A stretch of DNA of 64,000 bases from Cytophagales bacterium CG12_big_fil_rev_8_21_14_0_65_40_12 (GCA_002786855.1 PCUU01000082.1:20635-84634), one strand, 5' to 3'; positions 9,522 through 18,667 are shown, counted from the stretch's first letter. Numbers and translations are program-made. Notes: generated by a model from the letters alone, not told the origin.

Positions 9522-9998
9522 ATGAACCAAAACATCAAGCTCGATAAGATTGATCGTAAAATTTTAGAAATTCTTCAATCTAATGCAAAAATTACCAATG
9601 CTCAGTTGTCTAAAGAAATTGGGCTTTCTCCAGCACCCACTTTAGAAAGGGTAAAAAAATTAGAAGTTACAGGCATTATCAAAAGCTATCACGCCAAGCT
9701 TGATACCGATAAAATAGGACTTGGTGTTAGTACTTTTGTTTATGTCACATTGAAAGGTCACAACAGAGGCAACATTGATGTCTTTTTGGAAGAAATCAAC
9801 AAAATTGATGAAGTGATTGAGTGCCACCACGTTACCGGAACAGGTGATTTTATTCTGAAAGTAATTGCTGCCGATATAGCGTCCTATCAAAAGTTAATGC
9901 TCGAAAGGGTGAGCGATATTACAGTTGTGGATAATTTGCAGTCTATGATAATCCTCTCTACTTTTAAGGATAGCAAAGTAATGCCAATTCCTAACTAA
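9522..9998 (+). CDS. Lrp/AsnC family transcriptional regulator
   Basis: A 158-aa regulator with the standard Lrp layout. The N-terminal winged helix-turn-helix (LDKIDRKILEILQSNAKITN, then LSKEIGLSPAPTLERVKKLE) occupies residues 6-50, and a C-terminal RAM ligand-binding domain (VTGTGDFILKVIAADIASYQ) covers about 75-150. Members sense amino acids or related small molecules and regulate their metabolism as dimers to octamers. The phosphoribosyltransferase gene follows after 17 bases and is probably in the same transcript. The ligand cannot be inferred. Confidence 0.9.
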   Translation: MNQNIKLDKIDRKILEILQSNAKITNAQLSKEIGLSPAPTLERVKKLEVTGIIKSYHAKLDTDKIGLGVSTFVYVTLKGHNRGNIDVFLEEINKIDEVIECHHVTGTGDFILKVIAADIASYQKLMLERVSDITVVDNLQSMIILSTFKDSKVMPIPN

Positions 9999-10015
9999 GA
10001 AGAGTAGCCTCTCAA

Positions 10016-10519
10016 ATGTCCAAGCATAAAAAACAAATCCTTGATAAAGCTCAAATAGAGCAGAAAATCCGTAGGATGGCCTACGAGATTTATGAGCAAA
10101 ATTACGAGCAAAAAGAATTAATACTCGCTGGAGTAGATGAGAACGGATTAAAGCTTTCAATTTCCTTGAAAAAGGAAATTGATGCCATTTCCGATATTAA
10201 AGTTCATGTCATCAAACTTGACGTAGAAAAAGACGCACCCGTTCAGCCAAAGGTAGACCTTTCGCATTTCCCTCAAATAGAGCAGTTTACGGTGATAGTC
10301 GTTGATGATGTGCTGAATTCAGGTCGCACAATGATTTACGCCATCGACCCATTTTTGCAGTTGGGGGCAAAAAAGATTCAAACCGCGGTTTTGGTAAATC
10401 GCAGCCACAAGCGTTTTCCAATTTCTGTCGACTACAAAGGCCTCGAATTGGCCACCACCATCCAAGAACATATTCAGGTTGATTTGTCAGAGTCAGATAG
10501 TTCTGCTTATTTGTACTAA
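10016..10519 (+). CDS. type I phosphoribosyltransferase (PyrR/Hpt-like)
   Basis: A 167-aa cytoplasmic PRTase. The PRPP-binding loop is clear in TVIVVDDVLNSGRTMIYAID (about residues 91-110), with the two adjacent acidic residues and the SGRT loop. The N-terminal part (IRRMAYEIYEQNYEQKELIL) matches the hood region of PyrR and hypoxanthine PRTases. PyrR in Bacillus is an RNA-binding regulator with weak uracil PRTase activity, whereas other members salvage purines; the sequence alone does not separate these. It lies close behind the Lrp-type regulator. Confidence 0.75.
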   Translation: MSKHKKQILDKAQIEQKIRRMAYEIYEQNYEQKELILAGVDENGLKLSISLKKEIDAISDIKVHVIKLDVEKDAPVQPKVDLSHFPQIEQFTVIVVDDVLNSGRTMIYAIDPFLQLGAKKIQTAVLVNRSHKRFPISVDYKGLELATTIQEHIQVDLSESDSSAYLY

Positions 10520-10544
10520 TTTTTAACAAAAACTAATCATTAAC

Positions 10545-11366
10545 ATGGATTTTGACCTAGAAGAAATTTGGGCCAATGTTGAAGATTTAATCGTTAGCTA
10601 CGGAATTAAGATCATTGGAGCTGTCGTTTTACTCATCATTGGCTCATGGCTTATCAAGAGAATAGTGAGTGCCTTTGGTAAGGGCCTTAAGAAAAGAGAA
10701 GTAGACGCAACGATTATCCCTACAGTAAAAGGGGTAGTGAAAATCACCTTATATGCGGCTCTTTTTTATGCTATAATAATGCAGTTGGGGGTTGAAGCAT
10801 CGGGCTTCCTTGCTGTTTTTGGGGCGGCAGGTCTTGCCGTTGGTTTGGCCTTGCAGGGCAGTTTGTCAAATTTTGCAGGGGGAATACTCATCCTCACCCT
10901 AAAACCATTTAAGGCTGGCGATTATGTAGAAATTGATGGAACGGGCGGTTCAGTGTACGGTGTTTCTATTATCAACACTGTCTTGAAAACCCCCGATAAC
11001 CGAACAATTTTCCTTCCGAATGGAAAAGTGGCTAGCGCAAACATTACCAATTTCACAACCGAACCCACCCGAAGATGGGATAAGGTTTTTGGGATTGGCT
11101 ATGGAGATGACTTCGATAAAGCAAAATCAATCATTATGAAACTGATTGAGAATGACGACCGATTTTTAAAGGAGCCAGCGCCATTTGCAAGGGTTGGAAA
11201 TTTAGGAGATAGCAGCGTAGACATCACCGTTCGGGCTTGGGTGAACACCCCAGATTATTGGGATGTGAACTGGGATATGATCGAAAACGTAAAAAAGGAA
11301 TTCGACAAACAAGGTATTTCTATCCCTTTTCCACAAAGAGATGTACATTTGTTTAACCAAAAATAA
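10545..11366 (+). CDS. small-conductance mechanosensitive channel, MscS family
   Basis: At 273 aa this is the usual length of the minimal MscS. Three N-terminal membrane helices are followed by the pore-lining TM3 pattern rich in Gly and Ala (FLAVFGAAGLAVGLALQGSL, then SNFAGGILIL). The beta domain (FKAGDYVEIDGTGGSVYGV) and the C-terminal alpha/beta domain ending in ISIPFPQRDVHL follow in order. It would sit in the inner membrane and release solutes during hypo-osmotic shock. A strong hairpin lies just downstream. Confidence 0.9.
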   Translation: MDFDLEEIWANVEDLIVSYGIKIIGAVVLLIIGSWLIKRIVSAFGKGLKKREVDATIIPTVKGVVKITLYAALFYAIIMQLGVEASGFLAVFGAAGLAVGLALQGSLSNFAGGILILTLKPFKAGDYVEIDGTGGSVYGVSIINTVLKTPDNRTIFLPNGKVASANITNFTTEPTRRWDKVFGIGYGDDFDKAKSIIMKLIENDDRFLKEPAPFARVGNLGDSSVDITVRAWVNTPDYWDVNWDMIENVKKEFDKQGISIPFPQRDVHLFNQK

Positions 11367-11392
11367 CTGTCACTAAGACTTCACAGAACAAG

Positions 11393-11426
11393 AGGGGTAA
11401 ATAGTTATATTTACCCCTTTAATTTT
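11393..11426 (+). terminator. hairpin with T-rich tail between mscS and panB
   Basis: AGGGGTAAATA (11393-11403) pairs perfectly with TATTTACCCCT (11408-11418) around a GTTA loop, followed by TTAATTTT. It looks like a rho-independent terminator for the mscS gene, yet it ends only about 7 bases before panB's ATG, so it could also act as a leader structure for panB. Confidence 0.65.
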
Positions 11427-11432
11427 ATAGGT

Positions 11433-12251
11433 ATGTCAATCCATAAATCCGATATAAAAAAGATCACCACGCACCAGTTGCAGGCGATGAAAGATCGCGG
11501 TGAAAAAATTTCGATGCTCACGGCTTATGATTTTTCCATGGCCAGTTTAATTGATGATGCCGGTGTCGACATTATACTAGTTGGAGATTCTGCATCGAAC
11601 GTCATGGCAGGTCACGAAACCACTTTACCCATTACTTTGGATCAAATGATTTACCATGCAAGTTCAGTGGTAAGGGCCGTGAAAAGAGCATTTGTGGTGG
11701 TAGACATCCCTTTTGGTTCTTACCAAGGCAATAGTTCCGAAGCACTTAGGTCTGTGATCAGAGTCATGAAGGAATCAGGAGCGCATAGTGTGAAGATGGA
11801 AGGTGGTGCCGAAATCAAAGAATCAATTATTAGGGTATTAAGTGCTGGCGTACCTGTAATGGGGCATTTAGGCTTGACTCCGCAGTCCATTTATAAATTC
11901 GGTACCTACTCAGTTAGAGCCAAAGAGGACGAGGAAGCTGAAAAGTTAGTTGCGGATGCCAAATTGCTTGAGGCCTGCGGTTGTTTCGGAATTGTCTTAG
12001 AGAAAATTCCAGCAGAGCTTGCTAAGAGAGTGGCAGAGGAAGTGAATATTCCAATCATAGGCATTGGCGCTGGCCCACATGTGGACGGCCAAGTTTTAGT
12101 AATGCATGACATGCTTGGGATTACCACTGAATTTAAACCAAGATTTTTAAGGCAATACGCAGATTTAGGCTCAACTATTAAATCAGCTGTTGCGAGCTAT
12201 GTGAAAGACGTGAAAGACCGCGATTTTCCAAGTGACAAAGAAAGCTATTAG
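11433..12251 (+). CDS. panB: 3-methyl-2-oxobutanoate hydroxymethyltransferase
   Basis: PanB (272 aa) transfers a hydroxymethyl group from 5,10-methylene-THF to 2-oxoisovalerate, giving ketopantoate, the first committed step of pantothenate and CoA synthesis. Family motifs are plain: [39 protein letters not shown] (metal-binding DS), [19 protein letters not shown] and the catalytic Glu in [11 protein letters not shown]. It ends with the usual [15 protein letters not shown] and LGI segments. It is full length and stands alone, without panC or panD nearby. Confidence 0.96.
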   Translation: MSIHKSDIKKITTHQLQAMKDRGEKISMLTAYDFSMASLIDDAGVDIILVGDSASNVMAGHETTLPITLDQMIYHASSVVRAVKRAFVVVDIPFGSYQGNSSEALRSVIRVMKESGAHSVKMEGGAEIKESIIRVLSAGVPVMGHLGLTPQSIYKFGTYSVRAKEDEEAEKLVADAKLLEACGCFGIVLEKIPAELAKRVAEEVNIPIIGIGAGPHVDGQVLVMHDMLGITTEFKPRFLRQYADLGSTIKSAVASYVKDVKDRDFPSDKESY

Positions 12252-12393
12252 TCAATTTTATAATTATCATTTTTTTAAATGCAAGGTTCGTATCTCAGAA
12301 GCTTGATTAACCAAATTTCTGGAACTTTTAACTTCTTAATTTTCTTACCTTAGCAATGCAATTTTATTACGAATTACTTAACCATTTATACAA

Positions 12394-13620
12394 ATGAGCG
12401 AACAAAAAATAACCATGATCAACGGGGTTCTCAATGTGCCCAATCATCCAACCATTCCATTTATTGAAGGTGACGGAACTGGTGTCGACATTTGGCCTGC
12501 TGCTAAACTGGTTTTAGACCAAGCTGTAGCGAAAGCTTACAATGGCGAAAAAAGCCTAGTTTGGAAAGAAGTATTGGCTGGTGAAAAAGCTTTTAATGAA
12601 ACTGGCGAATGGATGCCTGCCGCTACACTTGATGCCTTCAAGGATTATTTGGTAGGAATTAAAGGGCCATTAACTACGCCTGTGGGTGGTGGAATTCGTT
12701 CATTGAACGTTGCATTGCGTCAAGAACTTGACCTCTATGCTTGCGTTCGTCCTGTAAGATGGTTCGAAGGAACTCCTTCACCAGTAAAAGATCCTGGCGC
12801 CTGCGACATGGTGATTTTCAGAGAAAACACAGAAGATATTTATGCAGGTATTGAATTTCAGCAAGGCACAGAGGACGCAGCAAAATTTTCTGCTTTCTTG
12901 AAAGAAAACTTCGCGGCAAGATTTAAAAAAGTAAGATTCCCTGAAACGACTGGTTACGGCATTAAGCCTGTTTCTGAAGAGGGAACTCATAGATTAGTAA
13001 AAGCGGCTATCGATTATGCTGTTGCTCAAAAGAAGGATTCAGTTACCCTTGTTCATAAAGGGAATATCATGAAGTTCACCGAAGGTGCTTTCAAAACTTG
13101 GGGTTACGAATTAGCCATCAATGCTTATGGCGCCAAAGATTATCAAGGCGGGCCATGGCAGGTAATCGAAAAAGATGGTCATCAAATCATTATCAAAGAT
13201 GTGATTGCAGATGCTTTCTTGCAGCAAATCCTATTAAGGCCATCTGAATATTCGGTAATCGCTACTTTAAACTTGAATGGTGACTACATTTCGGATGCGC
13301 TAGCAGCGATTGTTGGCGGAATTGGAATTGCGCCAGGTGCCAATATCAACTATATGAACGGAAGCGCGATTTTCGAAGCTACTCATGGTACAGCTCCAAA
13401 GTATGCAGGTCAAGACAAAGTGAACCCAGGATCAGTAATTCTTTCAGGTGCTATGATGCTTGAATATATGGGCTGGCAAGAGGCTGCCGACTTGATCTAT
13501 AAAGGTTTGGAAGCCTCTATCGCAAAGAAAAGGGTGACTTATGATTTCGAAAGATTAATGGAGGGCGCAACATTATTGAAGTGTTCCGAGTTTGGTGAAG
13601 AGATTGTAAAAAACATGTAA
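12394..13620 (+). CDS. icd: NADP-dependent isocitrate dehydrogenase
   Basis: A 408-aa isocitrate dehydrogenase, close to the bacterial type I length, converting isocitrate to 2-oxoglutarate in the TCA cycle. Visible motifs include [14 protein letters not shown] near the N-terminus, the isocitrate-binding [20 protein letters not shown] and CVRPVRW, the [11 protein letters not shown] segment, and the catalytic Lys/Asp region with [13 protein letters not shown]. The [20 protein letters not shown] segment near the C-terminus is the cofactor site. NADP specificity is inferred from the bacterial Icd family. A TACCTTAG element at 12346-12353 may be a weak promoter. A hairpin terminator follows. Confidence 0.94.
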   Translation: MSEQKITMINGVLNVPNHPTIPFIEGDGTGVDIWPAAKLVLDQAVAKAYNGEKSLVWKEVLAGEKAFNETGEWMPAATLDAFKDYLVGIKGPLTTPVGGGIRSLNVALRQELDLYACVRPVRWFEGTPSPVKDPGACDMVIFRENTEDIYAGIEFQQGTEDAAKFSAFLKENFAARFKKVRFPETTGYGIKPVSEEGTHRLVKAAIDYAVAQKKDSVTLVHKGNIMKFTEGAFKTWGYELAINAYGAKDYQGGPWQVIEKDGHQIIIKDVIADAFLQQILLRPSEYSVIATLNLNGDYISDALAAIVGGIGIAPGANINYMNGSAIFEATHGTAPKYAGQDKVNPGSVILSGAMMLEYMGWQEAADLIYKGLEASIAKKRVTYDFERLMEGATLLKCSEFGEEIVKNM

Positions 13621-13630
13621 TACAGGTATC

Positions 13631-13661
13631 GAGGTTTTGTGAGTTTAAATCACAAAACCTC
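13631..13661 (+). terminator. rho-independent-like terminator after icd
   Basis: GAGGTTTTGTGA pairs with TCACAAAACCTC in a perfect 12-bp stem with a 7-base loop, followed by TTTCC. It ends the icd transcript and separates it from the LON/nuo genes. Confidence 0.7.
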
Positions 13662-13687
13662 TTTCCGCTTCTCAAACCTAAAATCAT

Positions 13688-14317
13688 ATGGAGGAATTTC
13701 TGCCATTTTTCCCACTTAAGCTTGTTGCTTTTCCTGCCGAAAAACTCAATCTCCATATTTTCGAACCTCGTTACCGACAGCTAATTCTGGAATGCGTTGC
13801 CGAAGACAAAACCTTTGGTATTCCGGTTTTCAAGGATGGAATTTCAGAATTTGGTTCTGAAATGCGGGTAGAAAAAATCGTAAAGACCTACGAAACCGGT
13901 GAGATGGATATTACCACTCGCTGCGAAAGAATTTTCGAGTTGATTACTTTTAAAGAAGTGGTGGACGGCAAAATGTATTCTGGTGGCAAAGTGAGGTTCA
14001 TTGAAAATGTATTGGATGGGGAGCCATCGCAATGGCTTCAATTAAAAGAACTTGCAGCCGAGTTGGTAGAAGTCATTAAAATGGACCATAAACTCCATGT
14101 GGCCGAGATGACTCAAGAATATGAGCTAGCCCACAAATTGGGTCTATCTTTAGAACAAGAATATGATATGCTTCAAATGGAAAGGCAATCTCAGCGATAC
14201 GAGTACCTGATCAACCATATGAGAAGGGCTATTCCTGTAGTGCGCGAAATGGAAAGAGCCAAAGAGAAAATCCAAATGAATGGGCATTTTCAACATATTG
14301 ATCCGCTCAAATTTTAA
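13688..14317 (+). CDS. LON peptidase substrate-binding domain protein
   Basis: This 209-aa protein matches the free-standing N-terminal domain of Lon protease. The motif LPFFPLKLVAFPAEKLNLHI with FEPRYRQLI opens the domain, and a helical C-terminal segment (about residues 120-195) follows. It has no ATPase or protease domain, so it may bind substrates or act as a small chaperone-like factor; its role is not established. The stop codon is 3 bases before nuoA, so it probably heads or belongs to the nuoA-D transcript. Confidence 0.85.
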   Translation: MEEFLPFFPLKLVAFPAEKLNLHIFEPRYRQLILECVAEDKTFGIPVFKDGISEFGSEMRVEKIVKTYETGEMDITTRCERIFELITFKEVVDGKMYSGGKVRFIENVLDGEPSQWLQLKELAAELVEVIKMDHKLHVAEMTQEYELAHKLGLSLEQEYDMLQMERQSQRYEYLINHMRRAIPVVREMERAKEKIQMNGHFQHIDPLKF

Positions 14318-14320
14318 AAT

Positions 14321-14788
14321 ATGATCGAACCTAACCTTACAGAATTCGGTACCATCCTGATTTTTATCATGGGTGGAATCTTGTTCGTTACCGTGGGTTT
14401 ATTCGTTGCCAAATTAATCCGTCCCAATAGACCTAACTACGAAAAACTGACTACATACGAGTCGGGAGAAGAAACCATAGGCACCGCTTGGGGTCAGTTC
14501 AACATCAAATTTTACATTGTAGCACTCATATTTTTATTGTTCGAAGTAGAGATCATTTACTTATTCCCTTGGGCGATTATTTTTGGAGATAAAGCATTAA
14601 TTGAAGGAACAGATTATGCTTGGGCTTGGTTTGCCATTACCGAGATGTTTATCTTCATTTTTGTGTTGGCTTTAGGGCTGGCCTACGCTTGGAGAAAAGG
14701 TTATTTGGACTGGGTGAGACCAATGAACAAGGTTTCAGATTTCAAATCGCCCATTCCGACTGGGGCTTATAATCATTTGAAAAAATAG
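14321..14788 (+). CDS. nuoA: NADH-quinone oxidoreductase subunit A
   Basis: NuoA (155 aa, slightly longer than the roughly 120-150 of most bacteria) is a three-helix membrane subunit at the joint between the peripheral and membrane arms of complex I. The first helix is [20 protein letters not shown]. The conserved loop [20 protein letters not shown] and the second helix with [13 protein letters not shown] are diagnostic. Its TAG stop shares one base with the GTG start of nuoB, indicating coupled translation. Confidence 0.96.
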   Translation: MIEPNLTEFGTILIFIMGGILFVTVGLFVAKLIRPNRPNYEKLTTYESGEETIGTAWGQFNIKFYIVALIFLLFEVEIIYLFPWAIIFGDKALIEGTDYAWAWFAITEMFIFIFVLALGLAYAWRKGYLDWVRPMNKVSDFKSPIPTGAYNHLKK

Positions 14789-15309
14789 TGGGACTGCTAG
14801 ATCAACAATTGGGAAAGGGTGGAATCATCATCACCAAGTTAGAAGACCTAATCAATTGGGCCAGACTCTCTTCCATGTGGCCAATGGCTTTTGGTACAGC
14901 TTGTTGCGCCATTGAATTCATGGGTGCCCAATCTACTCCTTATGATCTCGACCGTTTCGGTATCGTTCCTTTTGCCAGTCCTCGCCAAGCCGATGTAATG
15001 ATTGTGGCAGGAACTGTCACTTTTAAAATGGCAGACCGCGTTCGAAGACTTTATGAGCAAATGGCTGAGCCTCGCTATGTCATCTCGATGGGCTCTTGTT
15101 CCAATTGCGGAGGCCCTTATTGGGAGCATGGCTACCACGTGGTGAAAGGTGTAGATAGAATTATTCCTGTCGATGTATATGTACCTGGTTGCCCACCACG
15201 GCCAGAAGCATTGATTGGGGGTTTATTAAAGCTTCAGGAAAAAATTAGAGGAGAAAGTATCGTTGCCCCAAAGGCGATTGAAAGGTTGTTAGCCAAAAAA
15301 GCAGTTTAA
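14788..15309 (+). CDS. nuoB: NADH-quinone oxidoreductase subunit B (GTG start)
   Basis: NuoB (173 aa) carries the N2 4Fe-4S cluster that passes electrons to quinone at the end of the peripheral arm. All four ligands are present: the adjacent cysteines C39-C40 in [10 protein letters not shown], the Cys in [12 protein letters not shown], and the Cys in [12 protein letters not shown]. The GTG start overlaps the nuoA stop by one base. No ATG fits the family N-terminus. It is followed not by nuoC but by an ATPase gene 30 bases downstream, an unusual break in operon order. Confidence 0.95.
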   Translation: MGLLDQQLGKGGIIITKLEDLINWARLSSMWPMAFGTACCAIEFMGAQSTPYDLDRFGIVPFASPRQADVMIVAGTVTFKMADRVRRLYEQMAEPRYVISMGSCSNCGGPYWEHGYHVVKGVDRIIPVDVYVPGCPPRPEALIGGLLKLQEKIRGESIVAPKAIERLLAKKAV

Positions 15310-15339
15310 ATTTTTTATCTTTCTTAAAACATTAGTACA

Positions 15340-16368
15340 ATGGCCAAAGAAGATCATTTAATTAAGTTCCAAGTTCAGAATTTTAAAAGGTTTAAAAATC
15401 TGAGCTTAGAAAACCTTGGGCAGTTTAATCTTATTGTTGGGGACAATAATGTTGGTAAGACTTCGGTCTTAGAAGCTTTGCTGTATGATGATCAACTCGA
15501 TAAGTTTTCTATGAACTTGTATAAGGCACTTTCTTATAAAAACCTTGGAGGAGAATACAAGGAGGGTCATTTTAGTTTCTTTGTCAATAAAGCTAGTCTG
15601 TTAGAATCAAGTGAAGATGTTAGAGTGGAATATTTTTGCCAGAAAGCAAAAAATAAGAATAGTGATTGGGGAATGGGTGATACCTTTCTTTTTAAAAGAA
15701 ACGGGAATCTGGTTAGAATAAATGAGGTCTTTGAAGAAGATAGAACTCTGGAGGCACTAAGAGATAATAAGCATGAGATATTGGAGCCCATTTCTTTAAT
15801 TCCTTTTTCAGTTTCATATGGGAAAGAACTGATGGATATATATTCTAAAACCTTCATTAGAGATAGGGCTGCAAAAAAGCAGCTCATTAATATTTTATCA
15901 CCATTAATTCCTTCGATTGAAGATTTGGAAATGGATACTGCTATAACTGACTATCCTGTTTTAGTAGTTGCTAAGAAGGGGATTGACTTTGTAGTTCCTT
16001 TAGTGAGTTATGGAGATGGTACAGTCAAGTTATTTCGTTTACTCATGTTTCTCATTCTTTTTCGTGGTCAACGCCTAATGATCGATGAAATTGATACTGG
16101 AATCCACTATTCTAGAATGAAGGATTTTTGGAGAACAATTCTTAAGGCTGCGGAAGAAAATGAAGTTCAACTTTTTGTAACCACCCATAATCAAGAGTGC
16201 ATTCGTTATTTCAAAGAAGTTTTGGAGGAAAATGGAATGGAGCACCTCCAAAAAGAGGCCAGAACAATTACTTTGGTTGAGAGTGCAAAGACTAAAGATA
16301 TTAAAGCTATTACTTCTGGCTTCGAGGAGTTGGACTATTCTCTCACCGTTGGCAATGAAATCAGATGA
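15340..16368 (+). CDS. AAA/ABC-type ATPase, RecF/OLD-like, inserted between nuoB and nuoC
   Basis: A 342-aa P-loop ATPase of the RecF/SMC/OLD (AAA_15/AAA_21) type. Walker A is GDNNVGKTS (residues 34-42), preceded by the typical FQVQNFKRFKNLSLENL strand. A signature-like SYGDGT lies at 223-228, Walker B in RLMIDEID at about 245-252, and a switch His in FVTTHNQE near 283. Such ATPases dimerise on ATP and commonly partner with TOPRIM nucleases in OLD, Gabija and PARIS defence systems. The next gene encodes a TOPRIM-like protein and overlaps as ATGA. By eye the DNA looks more A+T-rich and AGA-rich than the flanking nuo genes, which would suit acquisition. It has no role in known complex I. Function inferred, not shown. 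Confidence 0.82.
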   Translation: MAKEDHLIKFQVQNFKRFKNLSLENLGQFNLIVGDNNVGKTSVLEALLYDDQLDKFSMNLYKALSYKNLGGEYKEGHFSFFVNKASLLESSEDVRVEYFCQKAKNKNSDWGMGDTFLFKRNGNLVRINEVFEEDRTLEALRDNKHEILEPISLIPFSVSYGKELMDIYSKTFIRDRAAKKQLINILSPLIPSIEDLEMDTAITDYPVLVVAKKGIDFVVPLVSYGDGTVKLFRLLMFLILFRGQRLMIDEIDTGIHYSRMKDFWRTILKAAEENEVQLFVTTHNQECIRYFKEVLEENGMEHLQKEARTITLVESAKTKDIKAITSGFEELDYSLTVGNEIR

Positions 16369-16940
16369 CCCAAATACGGATAATTGTTGAAGGAGAATCG
16401 GATAGAAAGTTTCTTAAAGATTACATTAAGCATTCTTTTGAAAAGGAATTGAGTAATGATGACTTTATCATTGCATCTGGTAATTTATTGAGTAAACCAG
16501 CGAATTCAATACAAAGAAACACCATTGAGGGTGGGATTAATATTACTGTGCTTGATGCGGATACAGATATTGAAGGAACTAGGAATAGAGTTTCTCGTGA
16601 GATTCAAGAGTTTGATTTGATGATTGATAATCAATTCTATATTCCAAATGATGACCAGCCCGGCAATTTAGAAACACTTCTCAGAAGAATAATTAATGAA
16701 GAGAGGGGGGGTATATTGGATTGTATAGATCAGTATGGTCGGTGTATTGAAACTCACAGAATCGCTGAACTAAGAAAGTTTGATGAGAAGGCTAAAGTTT
16801 TCGTTTACGTAGATTCCTTTGCTGTAGGAGGCCAAGGAAAACCTGATCAAGTGGATTACAGAGAACTTTTACTTTGGAATCTTGATTCCGAATATCTTAG
16901 ACCCCTTTATGATTTTCTTCAACCTTATTTTAGCGAATGA
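16365..16940 (+). CDS. TOPRIM-like protein (DUF3226/DUF4435-type) partner of the ATPase
   Basis: A 191-aa protein with a compact TOPRIM-like fold. IRIIVEGESDRKFLKDYI gives the conserved acidic residue (E9, with E11 and D13), and INITVLDADTDIEG supplies the DxD pair (D64, D66). The rest includes a loop DDQPGNLETLLRRI, characteristic of DUF3226-type proteins, and a C-terminal region with ALT-like aromatic residues. TOPRIM proteins of this size act as nucleases or nucleic-acid effectors beside OLD/RecF-like ATPases. The start overlaps the ATPase stop (ATGA, 16365-16368) and the end overlaps the nuoC start (ATGA, 16937-16940), so all three are probably co-translated. DUF naming is from memory of the family. 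Metal-dependent cleavage is inferred from intact acidic residues. Confidence 0.72.
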   Translation: MTQIRIIVEGESDRKFLKDYIKHSFEKELSNDDFIIASGNLLSKPANSIQRNTIEGGINITVLDADTDIEGTRNRVSREIQEFDLMIDNQFYIPNDDQPGNLETLLRRIINEERGGILDCIDQYGRCIETHRIAELRKFDEKAKVFVYVDSFAVGGQGKPDQVDYRELLLWNLDSEYLRPLYDFLQPYFSE

Positions 16941-17422
16941 CTTTCCAAGCAATTGTAGATCATATCAAATCCAATCTTGATGAGCAAGTCATCATTTCAA
17001 TCGATGAAAATGCTTCGCCAAAGGCCATAATTATGGATAGGCAAAATTTGATTGAAGTGATGTCATTCCTTCAGTCGGACGATCAACTTTATTTCGATTC
17101 GCTTTCTTGTATCACGGGCTTAGATAATGGCCCTGAAGAGAACAGCATGGAGGTAATTTATAATCTCTATTCCATTCCTTTCAACCATCATTTAATGGTC
17201 AAGGTAGAGCTAGAAAGAGAAAATCCGGCCATTGATTCCTTAACGGGTCTCTGGAAAACTGCCGATTGGCATGAACGAGAAGCGTATGATCTTTTTGGGA
17301 TTCATTTCAATAATCACCCAGATTTACGCAGGATTTTGCTTCCGGCAGATTGGGAAGGTTTCCCTTTGAAAAAGGACTATCAACAACAAGAATATTATCG
17401 CGGAGTAAAAGTTGAATATTAA
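16937..17422 (+). CDS. nuoC: NADH-quinone oxidoreductase subunit C
   Basis: NuoC (161 aa) is the 30-kDa-type subunit of the peripheral arm. The family signature WHEREAYDLFGIHFNNHPD, followed by RRILLPADWEGFPLKKDY, is intact. It is a separate gene rather than the nuoCD fusion found in E. coli. The ATG overlaps the stop of the TOPRIM gene by four bases, so nuoC translation may depend on ribosomes finishing that gene. nuoD follows directly, with no gap. Confidence 0.95.
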   Translation: MTFQAIVDHIKSNLDEQVIISIDENASPKAIIMDRQNLIEVMSFLQSDDQLYFDSLSCITGLDNGPEENSMEVIYNLYSIPFNHHLMVKVELERENPAIDSLTGLWKTADWHEREAYDLFGIHFNNHPDLRRILLPADWEGFPLKKDYQQQEYYRGVKVEY

Positions 17423-18640
17423 GTGGCCAAGGAAATTCAATACATATTCGACCAAGAGAACCTGAGAAAATCGGAACCTCAAAAGTTAAGGGAGCAAGCC
17501 CTGAAGCGAGAGGAAGTGATAATCAATATAGGACCGCAGCACCCTTCTACGCATGGTGTGCTTAGACTCGAAGTATTGGCCCGTGGAGAAGAAGTCATTG
17601 AGGTAATTCCGCACATAGGCTATCTCCACCGTTGTTTTGAAAAGCACGCAGAGAACCTTCCTTACAACCAAATTATTCCCTTCGTTGATCGAATGGATTA
17701 CTTGGCGGCAATGAATACTGAACATGCCTATGCGATGGGCGTAGAGCGCATGTTGGGCATTGAAGAGGATATTCCTAAAAGAGTGGAGTACATCCGAGTG
17801 CTTGTGGCGGAGTTGAACAGACTCGCTTCTCATTTTATCGCCATTGGTTCCTATGGCATGGATATCGGAGCGGTGACGGCTTTCTTTTGGATGACAAGGG
17901 ACAGGGAGCATATCGTAAGGCTCTTAGAATGGGCCTCTGGCGCTCGAATGCTCTATAATTACATTTGGGTTGGTGGCTTGTTTTACGACCTTCCTGTGGG
18001 TTTTGAAGAGCGCTGTAAAGAATTCACTACTTACTTAAAACCCAAGCTTAAAGAGCTAGAAAGGGTGCTCATTGATAATAAGATTTTTGTGGACAGAACA
18101 GCTAATGTTGGTGTTTTGCCTTTGGACTTAGCCATTAATTACGGTATTACTGGCCCAATGCTCAGAGGTTCGGGCTTGAATTATGATCTGAGAAAGATCG
18201 ATGGTTATTCCATTTATCCTGAAATCGACTTTGACATTCCAGTAGGAAAAGGAGCCATGGGCACAACAGGCGACTGTTGGGACAGGACTTGGGTGAGGAT
18301 GCAAGAATGTTTCGAGTCCATTAAAATCGTTGATCAGTGTATCGATAAGCTCACGACTGATCATAAACGCGATAGAGATTTCGATCCAAGGGCGCTTGTG
18401 CCAAAGAAAATTAGACCTAAAGCTCAGGATTTATATGTGAGGGCTGAAAATCCAAAAGGAGAAACAGGCTTTTTCTTTCGAGCAGATGGCCGATCCGATA
18501 TTCCTTTTAGATGTAAGGCCAGGGGCGCAAGCTTTGTCAATCTCTCCATCATCAATGAACTCGCCAAAGGTGGACTAATCGCTGATTTAATTGCGGTGAT
18601 AGGCTCGATTGATATCGTTTTAGGCGAGGTGGATCGCTAA
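17423..18640 (+). CDS. nuoD: NADH-quinone oxidoreductase subunit D (GTG start)
   Basis: NuoD (405 aa) is the 49-kDa subunit that forms the quinone-binding site with NuoB. The family signature near the N-terminus, NIGPQHPSTHGVLRLEVLAR, is intact. So are GYLHRCFEKHAENLPYNQII and the C-terminal IVLGEVDR. The GTG at 17423 begins immediately after the nuoC stop; the next ATG would lose the N-terminus. This is the last gene of the first nuo half. The expected nuoE-nuoF-nuoG are absent, and the next gene is convergent. Confidence 0.95.
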   Translation: MAKEIQYIFDQENLRKSEPQKLREQALKREEVIINIGPQHPSTHGVLRLEVLARGEEVIEVIPHIGYLHRCFEKHAENLPYNQIIPFVDRMDYLAAMNTEHAYAMGVERMLGIEEDIPKRVEYIRVLVAELNRLASHFIAIGSYGMDIGAVTAFFWMTRDREHIVRLLEWASGARMLYNYIWVGGLFYDLPVGFEERCKEFTTYLKPKLKELERVLIDNKIFVDRTANVGVLPLDLAINYGITGPMLRGSGLNYDLRKIDGYSIYPEIDFDIPVGKGAMGTTGDCWDRTWVRMQECFESIKIVDQCIDKLTTDHKRDRDFDPRALVPKKIRPKAQDLYVRAENPKGETGFFFRADGRSDIPFRCKARGASFVNLSIINELAKGGLIADLIAVIGSIDIVLGEVDR

Positions 18641-18667
18641 CGAAATAAACGAAATAAATATTCCTTT

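Noticed and set aside
15340..16940. The ATPase and TOPRIM genes as one OLD nuclease gene broken by a frameshift
   Set aside because: Each frame is complete with its own start and conserved motifs, and the ATGA overlap is a normal coupled junction. The TOPRIM protein has a full N-terminal strand with its acidic residues starting at residue 5.
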